64,000 bases of DNA, from positions 1-64,000 of the forward strand of contig JADKGN010000005.1 in NCBI GenBank assembly GCA_016722705.1, given 5' to 3'. This document shows positions 18,639 to 27,401 of the stretch, in pieces. The position numbers and the translations under genes are program-made. Every line of letters begins with the position of its first letter. Positions within the stretch are counted from its first letter, which is position 1. The DNA is from Candidatus Dechloromonas phosphoritropha (GTDB lineage: Bacteria; Pseudomonadota; Gammaproteobacteria; Burkholderiales; Rhodocyclaceae). The notes under the pieces were generated by a model that saw nothing but the letters and a program-made list of their open reading frames with translations, was not told the origin of the DNA and searched no databases.

Positions 18639-19888
18639 CTAGAGTTCGACGCGGCGGCGCGCGCTAATGGTGAATTCAAAGCCGGCGGGATCGGTTCCGT
18701 CGCGCAGTGCTCCCCGTAATTCGAGTTGCGGTAGGAGCAGAAACGGTATTCTGGTCTGGCGGCCGGGGAGTTCGACATCAGTCCCGAAGTTGAAAGCGAT
18801 CCAGTTCATTTCCCAGACGCCGAACAGTATCTTGCGCAGGGACAGCAACTTGCTGTCGCGATCCGATAGCCCTTCCATGGCGACGGCGCGCCTGACGTCG
18901 CTGGGGTCGACCGGAATCCAGCCAAAGCCGGGAATGTAGAACTCCGCCCGGACGTGTTGCGCCCGGGTCGCATCGTCGCCGTTGAGCCCCAGACTGCGGA
19001 AAAGCCGCGAGGGCCCAACGCGCAAGCCGTAAACGCAGCGTGCCGGAATGCCGATGGCGCGACAGAGTGCCACAAACAGTCCATTGATGTCGGCCGAACG
19101 CCCCCCGTACTGTCCGCGTATGAGTTGCTGGTTGACGTTGCCGCCACCGCAACCAGGCAATGCGGTATCGTAGATCGTATTGTCAACGACCCAGTCATAG
19201 ATTGCCTTGGCCTGGGCCACCGGATCCTTGATCCGGCCAACGATCCGCTCGCCCAGTTGATGGGCCAGTCCGTCGTTGGGAATCAGTTGGGACGACTGAA
19301 GATTCCGCCGGAGAATGTCCTCACGCTCGGGCGCGACGGTGCGCCTGGCTACATCGAAATGGCGGTCCGCCGTCGTGACCAGCGTCCTGATCTGGAATCG
19401 CGCATCGTTGCCATCGGCCCATTCGGAATGAAACACTTCAAGGTCACCGTCGGGAAGCCGGCGCATACTAGAAAGTTTCGATTGCCATCCCAGCTGTGGC
19501 CAAGGGTCCGCTGGAAAAGAGTGTCTTGATTGAGTGGGAGGGGCAGCCACAGACGAGTCTGTCCGGATGCCCCCTTGACGGTTACACTGGTCGTAACCTC
19601 GTAGATTCGCCAGTCCACAGGCGGTTCAGGCGCCTTGACCGGGGGCAGGCGGCTTGCCGAGGTGCCTTGCGGCGGCTTTTCGGTAATCGGATCTTCGGCG
19701 GTATGGGCGACCGGACCTTGTGGCCGGGCCGGCGCGGGAGCGGGCTTTGCACGGCCGTGACTGCCCGTCGACCTTTTGGAGGCTGGTTTCGACGCCGGCT
19801 TGGCGTCAGACTTCTTCTTTGCTGCAATCGCTTCGCCCGAAAGCATCGAGAGGACCACGGCAGTGGCAAGGAAATCACGGCGTTTCAA
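18639..19888 (-). CDS. Exported transglutaminase-like protein, one frameshift
   Basis: The C-terminal part (18639 to about 19470) is a transglutaminase-like cysteine protease fold with KAIYDWVVDNTIYD, a catalytic region YGGRSADINGLFVALCRAIGIPARCVYG and HVRAEFYIPGFGWIPVDPSD. The N-terminal part lies in another frame and starts LKRRDFLATAVVLSMLSGEAIAA, a twin-arginine-like export signal, then a Lys/Pro-rich linker and SVTVKGASGQTRLWLPLPLNQD. The frames join near 19470. I chose TTG 19888 because GGAGGA lies 7 bases upstream. The protein is probably periplasmic; its substrate is unknown. Confidence 0.8.
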
Positions 19889-19924
19889 AAGATCCTCCGG
19901 CGGAGACAGCCCGTGGCTGAAACG

Positions 19925-19949
19925 AAAAGGCCGTGTCGCTGACACGGCC
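19925..19949 (-). terminator. Terminator downstream of phoH (minus strand)
   Basis: A perfect 9-bp stem GGCCGTGTC / GACACGGCC with a 3-base loop is followed on the minus strand by TTTT, 22 bases after the phoH stop. Confidence 0.82.
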
Positions 19950-19970
19950 CCTGTTAGTTATCAAGGAAAA

Positions 19971-21408
19971 TTATAACACCTCGGCAGCGTGGTCAGCCAA
20001 GCGGGAACGCTCGCCGCGTTGTAACGTTATGTGACCGGAGTGCGGCCAGCCCTTGAAGCGGTCGACGACATAGGTCAGGCCCGAACTGCCTTCGGTCAGG
20101 TAGGGAGTGTCGATCTGCGCGATGTTGCCCAGGCAGACGACCTTGGTACCGGGGCCGGCACGGGTGACCAGGGTTTTCATCTGTTTCGGTGTCAGGTTTT
20201 GCGCCTCGTCGATGATCAGGTACTTCTTAAGAAAGGTGCGCCCGCGCATGAAGTTGAGGGACTTGACCTTGATTCGCGAGCGGATGATGTCGTGCGTGAC
20301 GGCCTTGCCCCAGTCCCCGCCGTAGGGGCTGCTCCCTTCGTCGATGTGGGTCAGGACATCGAGATTGTCCTCGAGTGCGCCCATCCACGGCGCCATCTTT
20401 TCCTCCTCGGTGCCGGGCAGGAAGCCGATGTCCTCGCCGACCGGCACCGTGACCCGGGTCATGATGATTTCGGCAAAGCGCTTGCCTTCGAGCACTTGGG
20501 TCAGCCCGGCGGCGAGGGTCAGCAGCGTCTTGCCGGTACCGGCTTGGCCAAGAAGGGTGACGAAGTCGATTTCCGGGTTCAGCAGCAGGTTCAACGCGAA
20601 GTTCTGCTCACGATTGCGCGCCGTGATGCCCCAGACGGCGTTTTTCGGGTGCGCATAGTCGATCAGCGTTTCGAGAACCGCCGTGGTGCCGGCGGTTTCC
20701 TTGACGATTGCCGCGAAACCATCGCTTTCCAGCCAGACGAACTCATTGACCAGCAGTTGCGGGCACAGCGGTCCGCTGACCCTGTAGCAGGTCTTTGTCT
20801 CCTTCTTCCAGGATTCCATGCCCTGACCATGCTGTTCCCAGAAGGTGTCGGGCAGGGCGCGCGCGCCGGTGTAGAGGATGTCGGTGTCCTCGAGCACCTT
20901 GTCGTTGAAGTAATCCTCGGCGAGCAGGTTGAGCGCGCGCGACTTGATGCGCATGTTGATGTCTTTCGACACCAGGATGACCGGGCGCTTGGGGAATTTC
21001 TTCTGCAGGTGGATAACCACCGCCAGAATCTGGTTGTCGACCTTGGAGGTTGGCAGGCCCTGCGGCAGTTCGGCGCTGATCGCTTCGGTCTGCAGGAAGA
21101 GCCGGCCACTCGCCAGTTTGCTCGAGGGGCCATAAAGGTCGATCCCCTTGTCGATATCGACACCATCGTGGACCAGCATTTCGTCGAGCATGCGCGATGT
21201 CTGGCGGGCGTTGCGGGCGATCTCCGACATGCCTTTCTTTGTGGCTGTCGAGTTCTTCCAGCGTCATGATCGGCAGGAAGATGTCATGCTCCTCGAACCG
21301 GTAGAGGCAGCTCGGGTCGTGCATCAGCACGTTGGTGTCGAGGACGAAGAGCTTGGTAACGGCGGACTTCTTGATGGTGGCAGGCTCGCGCATCATGGAG
21401 CGGGTCAT
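19971..21408 (-). CDS. PhoH-family protein with N-terminal PIN domain, one frameshift
   Basis: The N-terminal PIN nuclease domain (KLFVLDTNVLMHDPSCLYRFEEHDIFLPIMTLEELDSHK) begins at ATG 21408; the C-terminal PhoH ATPase has Walker A LGQAGTGKTLLTLAAGL, TVPVGEDIGFLPGTEEEKM, Walker B YLIIDEAQNLTPKQMKTLVTRAG and VVCLGNIAQIDTPYL. PIN-PhoH (PhoH2) proteins are RNA helicase/RNases. The frame changes near 21235 between the two parts, most simply a one-base indel, giving about 478 residues in total. It follows bcp by 10 bases on the same strand, suggesting a two-gene operon ending at the terminator near 19940. Confidence 0.9.
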
Positions 21409-21418
21409 TCGTCGCGGT

Positions 21419-21874
21419 TCACAGGGCCTTGACGAAAGCCAGGACTTCCTCGGCATGTCCGGGCACCTTGACACCGCGCCATTCGCGCCGTAAAACGCCG
21501 TTGCGGTCGATGACGAAGGTGCTGCGTTCGACGCCGCGCACCTGTTTGCCATACATGTTTTTGTTTTTCATTACGGAGAACAGCGTGCACACTGCCTCGT
21601 CGGTGTCGGCACCGAGTTCGAAGGGCAACGACTGCTTGGCCTTGAAGCTTTCGTGTGACTTCAGGCTGTCCCGCGAAATTCCAAGAATTACGGCGTCGAC
21701 CGCAACGAATTCCGGATACAGGTCGCGGAACTGCTGCGCCTCAGTGGTGCACCCCGGCGTGCTGTCCTTGGGGTAGAAATAGATGACGACGACCTTGCCG
21801 GCTTGTGTCGCCAGGTTGAAATCCTGACCGCCGGTAGCGGGCAGCGTGAAGTCGGAAATCTTCGTGTCGAGCAT
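21419..21874 (-). CDS. bcp: Thioredoxin-dependent peroxiredoxin (Bcp/PrxQ)
   Basis: The 151-residue protein reduces peroxides with a peroxidatic cysteine, Cys42, in YFYPKDSTPGCTTEAQQFRD. The position five residues later, where many Bcp proteins have the resolving cysteine, is Gln47, so this copy may work in 1-Cys mode or use Cys97. ATG 21874 is set by AGGAGG 6 bases upstream; longer in-frame extensions toward 22495 run antisense to the next gene and are not credible. It is co-directional with phoH. Confidence 0.95.
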   Translation of the reverse strand: MLDTKISDFTLPATGGQDFNLATQAGKVVVIYFYPKDSTPGCTTEAQQFRDLYPEFVAVDAVILGISRDSLKSHESFKAKQSLPFELGADTDEAVCTLFSVMKNKNMYGKQVRGVERSTFVIDRNGVLRREWRGVKVPGHAEEVLAFVKAL

Positions 21875-21952
21875 GGTGTTCCTCCTGATCTCGGTTATTT
21901 GGTCATTGTCGGCAATGGGCAGGGATGCGGTCAAGTTGTTACACTTCGCAGC

Positions 21953-24100
21953 ATGCTGAAAATCCCGCTTCGCCTGGCGTCGATCCTGTTGCTCTCCGCC
22001 TGTGGGCAGGTGTGGAACGACCCGTATCCGGCGGCGAATGCCGAGCAGAATACCCTCTACGCCGCGTTCACCGACCGTCCGAAGCATCTTGATCCGGCAC
22101 AGTCCTATACTGAGGATGAGCTGACCTTCACCGGGCAGATTTACGAACCGCCCCTGCAGTATCACTATTTGAAGCGTCCCTACGAGTTGATCCCGGCGAC
22201 GCTGGAAGGGATCCCGCATCCACGTTTTCTCGACGATCAAGGCAGGGAATTGTCGGCCGATGCGCCGCTCGAATCGATTGCCGAGAGCGTCTACGAACTG
22301 AAGCTGAAGTCGGGCATCCGCTACCAGCCGCACCCGGCCTTTGCCGTCGACCAGCACGGTCAACCGCTTTATCTGGGCAAAAACGTGGCCGAAGGCCGGC
22401 AGAAGATTGCCGACTTTCCGCAGACGGGTACGCGCGAACTGACCGCCGACGACTACATCTACCAGATCAAACGCCTCGCCCATCCACGCCTGCATTCGCC
22501 GATTTTCGGCATGATGTCCGGGCGCATTGTCGGCCTCAAGGAACTGGGCGCAGTACTCCAGGAAGGGGCACGCGAGCTAGCGGCCAATGAATGGCTCGAT
22601 CTTGACGCCTACCCGTTGTCCGGGGTCGAGAAGGTCGATAGCCATACCTGGCGCATTCGCATCAAGGGCAAGTATCCGCAGTTCCTTTTCTGGCTGGCGA
22701 TGCCGTTCTTTGCGCCGGTGCCGCGCGAGGTCGATCGCTTCTACGCGCAGCCTGGCATGGCCGCCAAGAATCTGACGCTCGACTGGTGGCCGGTCGGTAC
22801 CGGACCGTTCATGCTTACCGAGAACGATCCGAACCGGCGCATGGTGCTCACGCGCAACCCCAATTTCGCTGGCCGCCAGACCTTTCCCTGTGAAGGTGAG
22901 GAAGGCGATCGCGAGGCAGGCTTGCTTAAGGACTGTGGCAAGCCTCTGCCGTTTCTCGATCAGGCCGTGTTTACCCGCGAAAAGGAAGCGATTCCCTACT
23001 GGAACAAGTTCCTGCAGGGCTACTACGATGCCTCGGGAATCTCCTCCGACAGTTTCGATCAGGCGGTGCGTGTCAATGTCGGCGGCGACGTGGCGCTGAC
23101 CGACGAAATGCGCGACAAGGGTATCCGCCTGCTGACCTCGGTAAAAACCTCGACCTTCTACATGGGTTTCAATATGCTCGACCCGGTGGTCGGCGGTCTC
23201 GGCGAGCGGTCGACCAGGATCAGGCAGGCGATCTCGATTGCCGTCGATCAGGAAGAATACATTTCGATCTTCCAGAACGGCCGCGGAATCGCTGCCCAGA
23301 GCCCGTTGCCACCGGGGATTTTCGGTTACGAAGGGGGCGAGGCGGGCCTTAACACCGTCGTATACGACTGGGTGGATGGCAAGCCGCGGCGCAAGCCGGT
23401 CGAGGTGGCCAGAAAACTGATGGTCGAGGCTGGCTACCCGAATGGTCGCGACGGAAAAACCGGCGAGCCGCTGGTCATTTACCTGGATACCACCAGCGGC
23501 GGCATGGGTGAAAAATCGCGGCTCGACTGGCTGACCCGGCAATTCGCCAAGATCGACATTCAACTGGTGGTGCGCTCGACCGATTTCAATCGTTTTCAGG
23601 ACAAGATCCGCAAGGGTAATGTCCAGTTGTATTACCTGGGCTGGAATGCCGACTACCCGGATCCGGAGAATTTCTTCTTCCTGCTCGACGGCAACGAAGG
23701 CAAGGTCGCCAAGGGCGGCGAAAATGCGTCCAACTATGCCAATCCCGAGTTCGACCGCCTGTTCGCCCGGATGAAGAACATGAACAACACGCCGGAGCGC
23801 CTACAGATCGTCCGTGAAATGAACCGTATCCTGCACCACGATGCGCCGTGGGACTTTGGTCTGCATCCGAAAAGCTACACCCTGTCGCATCGCTGGCTGA
23901 AGAACCGCAAGCCGAGTGATGTCGGTAACAATATCCTCAAATATCAGCGCATCGACGCGGTCGACCGCGCCATTGCCCGGCGTGAATGGAATCGGCCGGT
24001 GCGCTGGCCGCTGGCGCTCGGTCTAGCGCTGATCGTGCTGGCAATCGTTCCGGCCCTTATCGGCTATCGGCGGCGGGAGCGTCGGGCCGCGGTCAAATGA
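21953..24100 (+). CDS. Extracellular solute-binding lipoprotein, family 5, with C-terminal membrane helix
   Basis: The product is a 715-residue peptide/nickel-type substrate-binding protein. A lipoprotein signal (RLASILLLSAC) is followed by the family-5 fold (YAAFTDRPKHLDPAQSYTEDELTFTGQIYEPPLQY, ELKLKSGIRYQPHPAF, WPVGTGPFMLTENDPNRRMVLTRNPNF, IRQAISIAVDQEEYI, YYLGWNADYPDPENFFFLLDG). The C-terminus carries an extra hydrophobic helix WPLALGLALIVLAIVPALIGYRRRERR, unusual for a lipoprotein in this family and implying a second anchor. No permease genes are next to it. ATG 21953 was chosen for the signal peptide. It overlaps the following gene by ATGA. Confidence 0.88.
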   Translation: MLKIPLRLASILLLSACGQVWNDPYPAANAEQNTLYAAFTDRPKHLDPAQSYTEDELTFTGQIYEPPLQYHYLKRPYELIPATLEGIPHPRFLDDQGRELSADAPLESIAESVYELKLKSGIRYQPHPAFAVDQHGQPLYLGKNVAEGRQKIADFPQTGTRELTADDYIYQIKRLAHPRLHSPIFGMMSGRIVGLKELGAVLQEGARELAANEWLDLDAYPLSGVEKVDSHTWRIRIKGKYPQFLFWLAMPFFAPVPREVDRFYAQPGMAAKNLTLDWWPVGTGPFMLTENDPNRRMVLTRNPNFAGRQTFPCEGEEGDREAGLLKDCGKPLPFLDQAVFTREKEAIPYWNKFLQGYYDASGISSDSFDQAVRVNVGGDVALTDEMRDKGIRLLTSVKTSTFYMGFNMLDPVVGGLGERSTRIRQAISIAVDQEEYISIFQNGRGIAAQSPLPPGIFGYEGGEAGLNTVVYDWVDGKPRRKPVEVARKLMVEAGYPNGRDGKTGEPLVIYLDTTSGGMGEKSRLDWLTRQFAKIDIQLVVRSTDFNRFQDKIRKGNVQLYYLGWNADYPDPENFFFLLDGNEGKVAKGGENASNYANPEFDRLFARMKNMNNTPERLQIVREMNRILHHDAPWDFGLHPKSYTLSHRWLKNRKPSDVGNNILKYQRIDAVDRAIARREWNRPVRWPLALGLALIVLAIVPALIGYRRRERRAAVK

Positions 24101-25272
24101 CGCTTGCCTACCGCCAGCAGGCGCTGGACGGCTTGCTGGCGGAATTCAGGCCGCTCTGGTCTGCGCAACCATTTCGCGAACCTCGGCCCGATTGGTGTCG
24201 GCAATGGCCGGCGCTGGAGGCCGAATTACTGGCCCTCGACGATAGCGAACAGGCACGCCCGGCCGACGATGGCGAGGCTGCGCTGGCGTTTGTCGCGCGG
24301 CATGTCGCTGGTCTCGCCGCGTTGAATGAACTGGCGCGCGTTGCGGACTGTTCGCGCTCGTCATCACCGGACTGTGGTCCGTTCTGGGCGTACGGAATTC
24401 CCGGCCGCAAACGGGCACAGATCGAAGCCTTTGCCGCGAGTGCCGTACGTAGTGGCCAGCCGCTGATCGACTGGTGTGGTGGCAAGGGACATCTCGGGCG
24501 TCTGCTGGCGCTGCACTGGAAAATCAGCGTGACGACCCTGGAAATCAACCGCAGCTTGTGTGCCGAAGGCGAGAAACTCGCCGGGCGGGCGCGGGCCGCG
24601 CAAGATTTCGTCGCCGGTGATGTCACGCGACTACCGGTTACCAATCTACCGAATGGCGGGCACGCGGCGGCGCTGCATGCCTGCGGCCATCTGCATCGTG
24701 CGCTGGTCGGGCGGGTTGCCGCAAGCGGCCTAGTGGCCCTCGACGTGGCGCCGTGCTGCTATCACCTCGGTGTCGCCGGTGATTATGTCCCGACGTCCGG
24801 GCCGTTACTGACGCGCGTGACCGGCGATGACGCCCGGTTGGCGGTCACTGAGTCGGTGACCTCTGCACCTCGTCAGAGGCTGCAACGTGATCGTGAAATG
24901 GCCTGGAAGCTCGCTTTCGATGCCTGGCGTCGGCTGGAAGGCGATGGTCAGTACGTGAATTTCCGCCCGGTGCCGGCGGCCTGGATGCGCGCCAGTTTCG
25001 CCGAATTCATGGTACTGATGACCCGGCGTGAGCAGCTTCCTGAACCCGGAGCGCATCGGCTGGCGGACTTGGAACAACGGGGCTGGGAACGGCAGCGGGA
25101 AGTCATGCGGCTGTCGATCGTTCGCCATGCCTTCCGTCGCCCGTTGGAAATCTGGCTGGCGCTTGATCTCGCCGTGCGGCTGGAGAACGACGGGTATTCG
25201 GTCAGCCTCGGGCGCTTCTGCGAGCGCCGGCTGACACCGCGCAACCTGCTTATCTCGGCGCGCCTGAGGTGA
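24097..25272 (+). CDS. SAM-dependent methyltransferase
   Basis: This protein has 391 residues. A class I methyltransferase core sits in the middle: LIDWCGGKGHLGRLLAL (motif I), TTLEINRSLCAEGEKLA, AALHACGHLHRAL and LVALDVAPCCYHL. Flanking regions are less conserved. The CCYH signature resembles Methyltransf_32-type proteins of uncertain substrate. ATG 24097 overlaps the preceding stop in ATGA, so it is translated with the binding protein, a pairing I cannot explain. Its last 23 bases overlap the convergent phosphatase gene. Confidence 0.8.
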   Translation: MTLAYRQQALDGLLAEFRPLWSAQPFREPRPDWCRQWPALEAELLALDDSEQARPADDGEAALAFVARHVAGLAALNELARVADCSRSSSPDCGPFWAYGIPGRKRAQIEAFAASAVRSGQPLIDWCGGKGHLGRLLALHWKISVTTLEINRSLCAEGEKLAGRARAAQDFVAGDVTRLPVTNLPNGGHAAALHACGHLHRALVGRVAASGLVALDVAPCCYHLGVAGDYVPTSGPLLTRVTGDDARLAVTESVTSAPRQRLQRDREMAWKLAFDAWRRLEGDGQYVNFRPVPAAWMRASFAEFMVLMTRREQLPEPGAHRLADLEQRGWERQREVMRLSIVRHAFRRPLEIWLALDLAVRLENDGYSVSLGRFCERRLTPRNLLISARLR

Positions 25273-25918
25273 ACAGGTAGGTGGCGAGGTCCGCCGGATG
25301 GTCGGCAACAAAGTCGGCGCCCCACGTATGCGGCGGGCCGCCATTTCCAAGGTAGCCGTAGGAAACCGCTGCGGTCAGCGTTCCCGCAGCGTGTCCGGCG
25401 ACGATGTCGCGGCGGTCGTCACCGACGTAGAGGGTGCGTTGCGGTGCGCAGCCCAGCATTGTGCACGCATGCAGGACCGGCAGCGGGGAAGGCTTGGCCT
25501 CCGCCGTGGTGTCGCCGCTGACTACGCAAGTGGTGCGCGGGCTGAGTCCAAGGGCTGCGACGAGCGGATCGGTGAAGCGCGTCCGCTTGTTGGTGACAAT
25601 GCCCCATGCGATGCCCTGAACTTCAAGCGTATCGAGCAGTGCGGGGATACCGTCGAAGAGTGTAGACAGTTCGCACAGGCGAGCGCTGTAGATTTCAAGA
25701 AAGCGGTTGGCCAGTCGCTCATAGTCGTCATCTGCAGGCGCGATGCCAAAACCCGCACCGAGCAGGCCGCGGACACCGCTCGAAGTATGTGGGCGCAGTC
25801 TGGAAAACGGCTGTTGCGGTCGACCTTCATCAACCAGCAAAATATTGACCGTAGCGCAGAGGTCAGGTGCGGTGTCGGCCAGCGTCCCGTCGAGGTCGAA
25901 CAGGACAGCGTCAAGCAT
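25250..25918 (-). CDS. gph: HAD-family phosphatase (phosphoglycolate or MurNAc-6-P phosphatase)
   Basis: The 222-residue HAD hydrolase carries motif I FDLDGTLADT, motif II IVTNK, the motif III lysine in AEAKPSPLP and motif IV YVGDDRRDIVAG. Length and cap type fit phosphoglycolate phosphatase. The neighbour ubiG, with mtaD and gyrA beyond, is the arrangement in which Pseudomonas encodes MupP, a phosphatase for N-acetylmuramate 6-phosphate in peptidoglycan recycling, so that role is an equally good call. It overlaps ubiG by 8 bases and is translated after it. Confidence 0.88.
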   Translation of the reverse strand: MLDAVLFDLDGTLADTAPDLCATVNILLVDEGRPQQPFSRLRPHTSSGVRGLLGAGFGIAPADDDYERLANRFLEIYSARLCELSTLFDGIPALLDTLEVQGIAWGIVTNKRTRFTDPLVAALGLSPRTTCVVSGDTTAEAKPSPLPVLHACTMLGCAPQRTLYVGDDRRDIVAGHAAGTLTAAVSYGYLGNGGPPHTWGADFVADHPADLATYLFTSGAPR

Positions 25919-26609
25919 TCCTGGTGGCGCGGATCATATAATTGACGCTCGTATCGCGTCCCAGCGCGTAGTGCCGGGTCAGTGGGTTGTAGGTCATGCC
26001 GATCAGTTCGTCCGTTTCGAGGCCGGACTGCCTGCACCAGCGAGTCAGTTCGGAGGGCTTGATGAAGCGGGTAAAGTCATGCGTGCCTTTGGGCAGCATC
26101 TGCAGCACGTATTCGGCGCCGATCACCGCAAACAGGTAAGCCTTGGGGTTGCGGTTGAGTGTGGACAAGAAGACCTGGCCGCCGGGCTTGACCAGGCGCG
26201 CGCATGATGCGACGACGCTGACTGGGTCAGGGACATGTTCCAGCATTTCCAGGCAGGTTACGGCATCGAAGGCGCCGGGCATCTCGGTGGCCAACTGCTC
26301 TACGGAAATTTTGCGGTAATCGACCTTTTGTCCGCTTTCCAGCAAGTGCAGTCGAGCAACGCCAAGCGGCTTTTCCGAAAGATCGATCCCGGTGACGATG
26401 GCGCCGCGGGCCGCCATGCCTTCGGAGAGTAGGCCGCCGCCGCAGCCGACGTCGAGGATGTGCTTGCCGCTGAGGCCGATGGCGTCGTCGATCCAGTCGA
26501 GACGGAGGGGATTGATGTCGTGCAGGGGCTTGAATTCGCTTTTGGGGTCCCACCAGCGATGAGCCAGATCTCCAAATTTGTCCAGTTCTGCAGGGTCGGC
26601 ATTGAGCAT
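25911..26609 (-). CDS. ubiG: Ubiquinone biosynthesis O-methyltransferase
   Basis: UbiG (232 residues) performs both O-methylations of the ubiquinone ring. It starts MLNADPAELDKFGDLAHRWWDPKSEFKPLHDINPLRLDWI, a near-diagnostic N-terminus, then the SAM motif HILDVGCGGGLLSEGMA, VTGIDLSEKPL, FDAVTCLEMLEHVPDP and GGQVFLSTLNRNPKAYL. Complete, with the phosphatase gene overlapping its end. Confidence 0.97.
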   Translation of the reverse strand: MLNADPAELDKFGDLAHRWWDPKSEFKPLHDINPLRLDWIDDAIGLSGKHILDVGCGGGLLSEGMAARGAIVTGIDLSEKPLGVARLHLLESGQKVDYRKISVEQLATEMPGAFDAVTCLEMLEHVPDPVSVVASCARLVKPGGQVFLSTLNRNPKAYLFAVIGAEYVLQMLPKGTHDFTRFIKPSELTRWCRQSGLETDELIGMTYNPLTRHYALGRDTSVNYMIRATRNA

Positions 26610-26644
26610 GGTTCGGCCTGAAACGTCAGTTTGGTTGAGCGAAA

Positions 26645-26674
26645 ATGAAAAAGCCCTGCCGGAGCAGGGCTTTT
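26645..26674 (-). terminator. Terminator after the OmpA-family gene
   Basis: An 11-bp stem AAAAGCCCTGC / GCAGGGCTTTT with a CGGA loop lies just past the ompA-like stop. It has T-runs on both strands but is best placed for the minus-strand ompA transcript. Confidence 0.87.
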
Positions 26675-26690
26675 GCTGAAGCGCGGCGTC

Positions 26691-27344
26691 TTACTTGGTG
26701 CCGATGACTTCGATGTCAGCGCGGCGATCCGGCTGCAGGCACTGGATGAGGGCCTTGGACTTGACATTGCCCTTGCACTTGTCGCCGGTGACCGGCTGGG
26801 TCTTACCCTTGCCTTCGGTATAGACACGGTTGGTCTCGATACCCTTGGAGACCAGATAGGTCTTGACGGCGGCAGCGCGACGGTCAGACAGCTTCTGGTT
26901 GTAGGCAGCCGAACCGATGCGGTCAGTGTGGCCGACGACGAGGATCACTTCGAGGTTGATGGCCTTGGCCTTGGAGACCAGTTCGTCGAGCTTGGCCTTG
27001 CCTTCCGGACGCAGCGTCGCCTTGTCGAAGTCGAAGAGGGCGTCGGCAGCGACGGTGATCTTCTCGGCAGTGGGCTTGACGCCGACGGCCGGAGCGGGAG
27101 CGGGCGGCTCGCAGACTTCCTTCGGCAGCAGGTCCTTGTCGCACTGGCAGCCGGCCGGATCCTTGGCGGCAGCCGCCGGGGTCCAGTAGCCGGTGCGCCA
27201 GCAGAGGCCGAAGCCGCTCAGGGCGACGACGTCGCGCTGGTCGATGACATAAACGCGCTCTTGTGCCTGAACGGCGGTGGCACCAAAGCCGATGCCGGCC
27301 AGCAGAGCCACAAGAAGAGATTTCTTGGCAATGTTCTTGATCAT
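26691..27344 (-). CDS. OmpA-family outer-membrane protein
   Basis: The 217-residue protein has a signal peptide (KKSLLVALLAGIGFGATAVQAQ), a short region with several cysteines (GLCWRTGYW, GCQCDKDLLPKEVCEPP) and a C-terminal OmpA peptidoglycan-binding domain (LFDFDKATLRPEGKAKLDELVSKAKAI, VVGHTDRIGSAAYNQKLSDRRAAAVKTYL, DRRADIEVIG). There is no full beta-barrel, so it probably links the outer membrane to peptidoglycan. It sits between ubiG and the deaminase gene with its own terminator, and the T/A-rich stretch upstream (27345-27401) is the likely promoter region. Confidence 0.92.
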   Translation of the reverse strand: MIKNIAKKSLLVALLAGIGFGATAVQAQERVYVIDQRDVVALSGFGLCWRTGYWTPAAAAKDPAGCQCDKDLLPKEVCEPPAPAPAVGVKPTAEKITVAADALFDFDKATLRPEGKAKLDELVSKAKAINLEVILVVGHTDRIGSAAYNQKLSDRRAAAVKTYLVSKGIETNRVYTEGKGKTQPVTGDKCKGNVKSKALIQCLQPDRRADIEVIGTK

Positions 27345-27401
27345 TGTTTTCCCTCGTTGAAGAAAATTAGTAAACCTTTTTACCCATGTAGCTACCTGTT
27401 T

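Noticed and set aside
20031..21269. 412-codon plus-strand frame over phoH
   Set aside because: Antisense shadow of the PIN-PhoH gene.
21875..22495. N-terminal extension of the peroxiredoxin
   Set aside because: Bcp proteins start at the ATG 21874 with a strong ribosome site; the extension is antisense to the solute-binding protein gene.
26645..26674. Hairpin between ubiG and the OmpA-like gene as an attenuator of ubiG
   Set aside because: It fits better as the terminator of the OmpA-like gene; there is no leader peptide or alternative structure visible.
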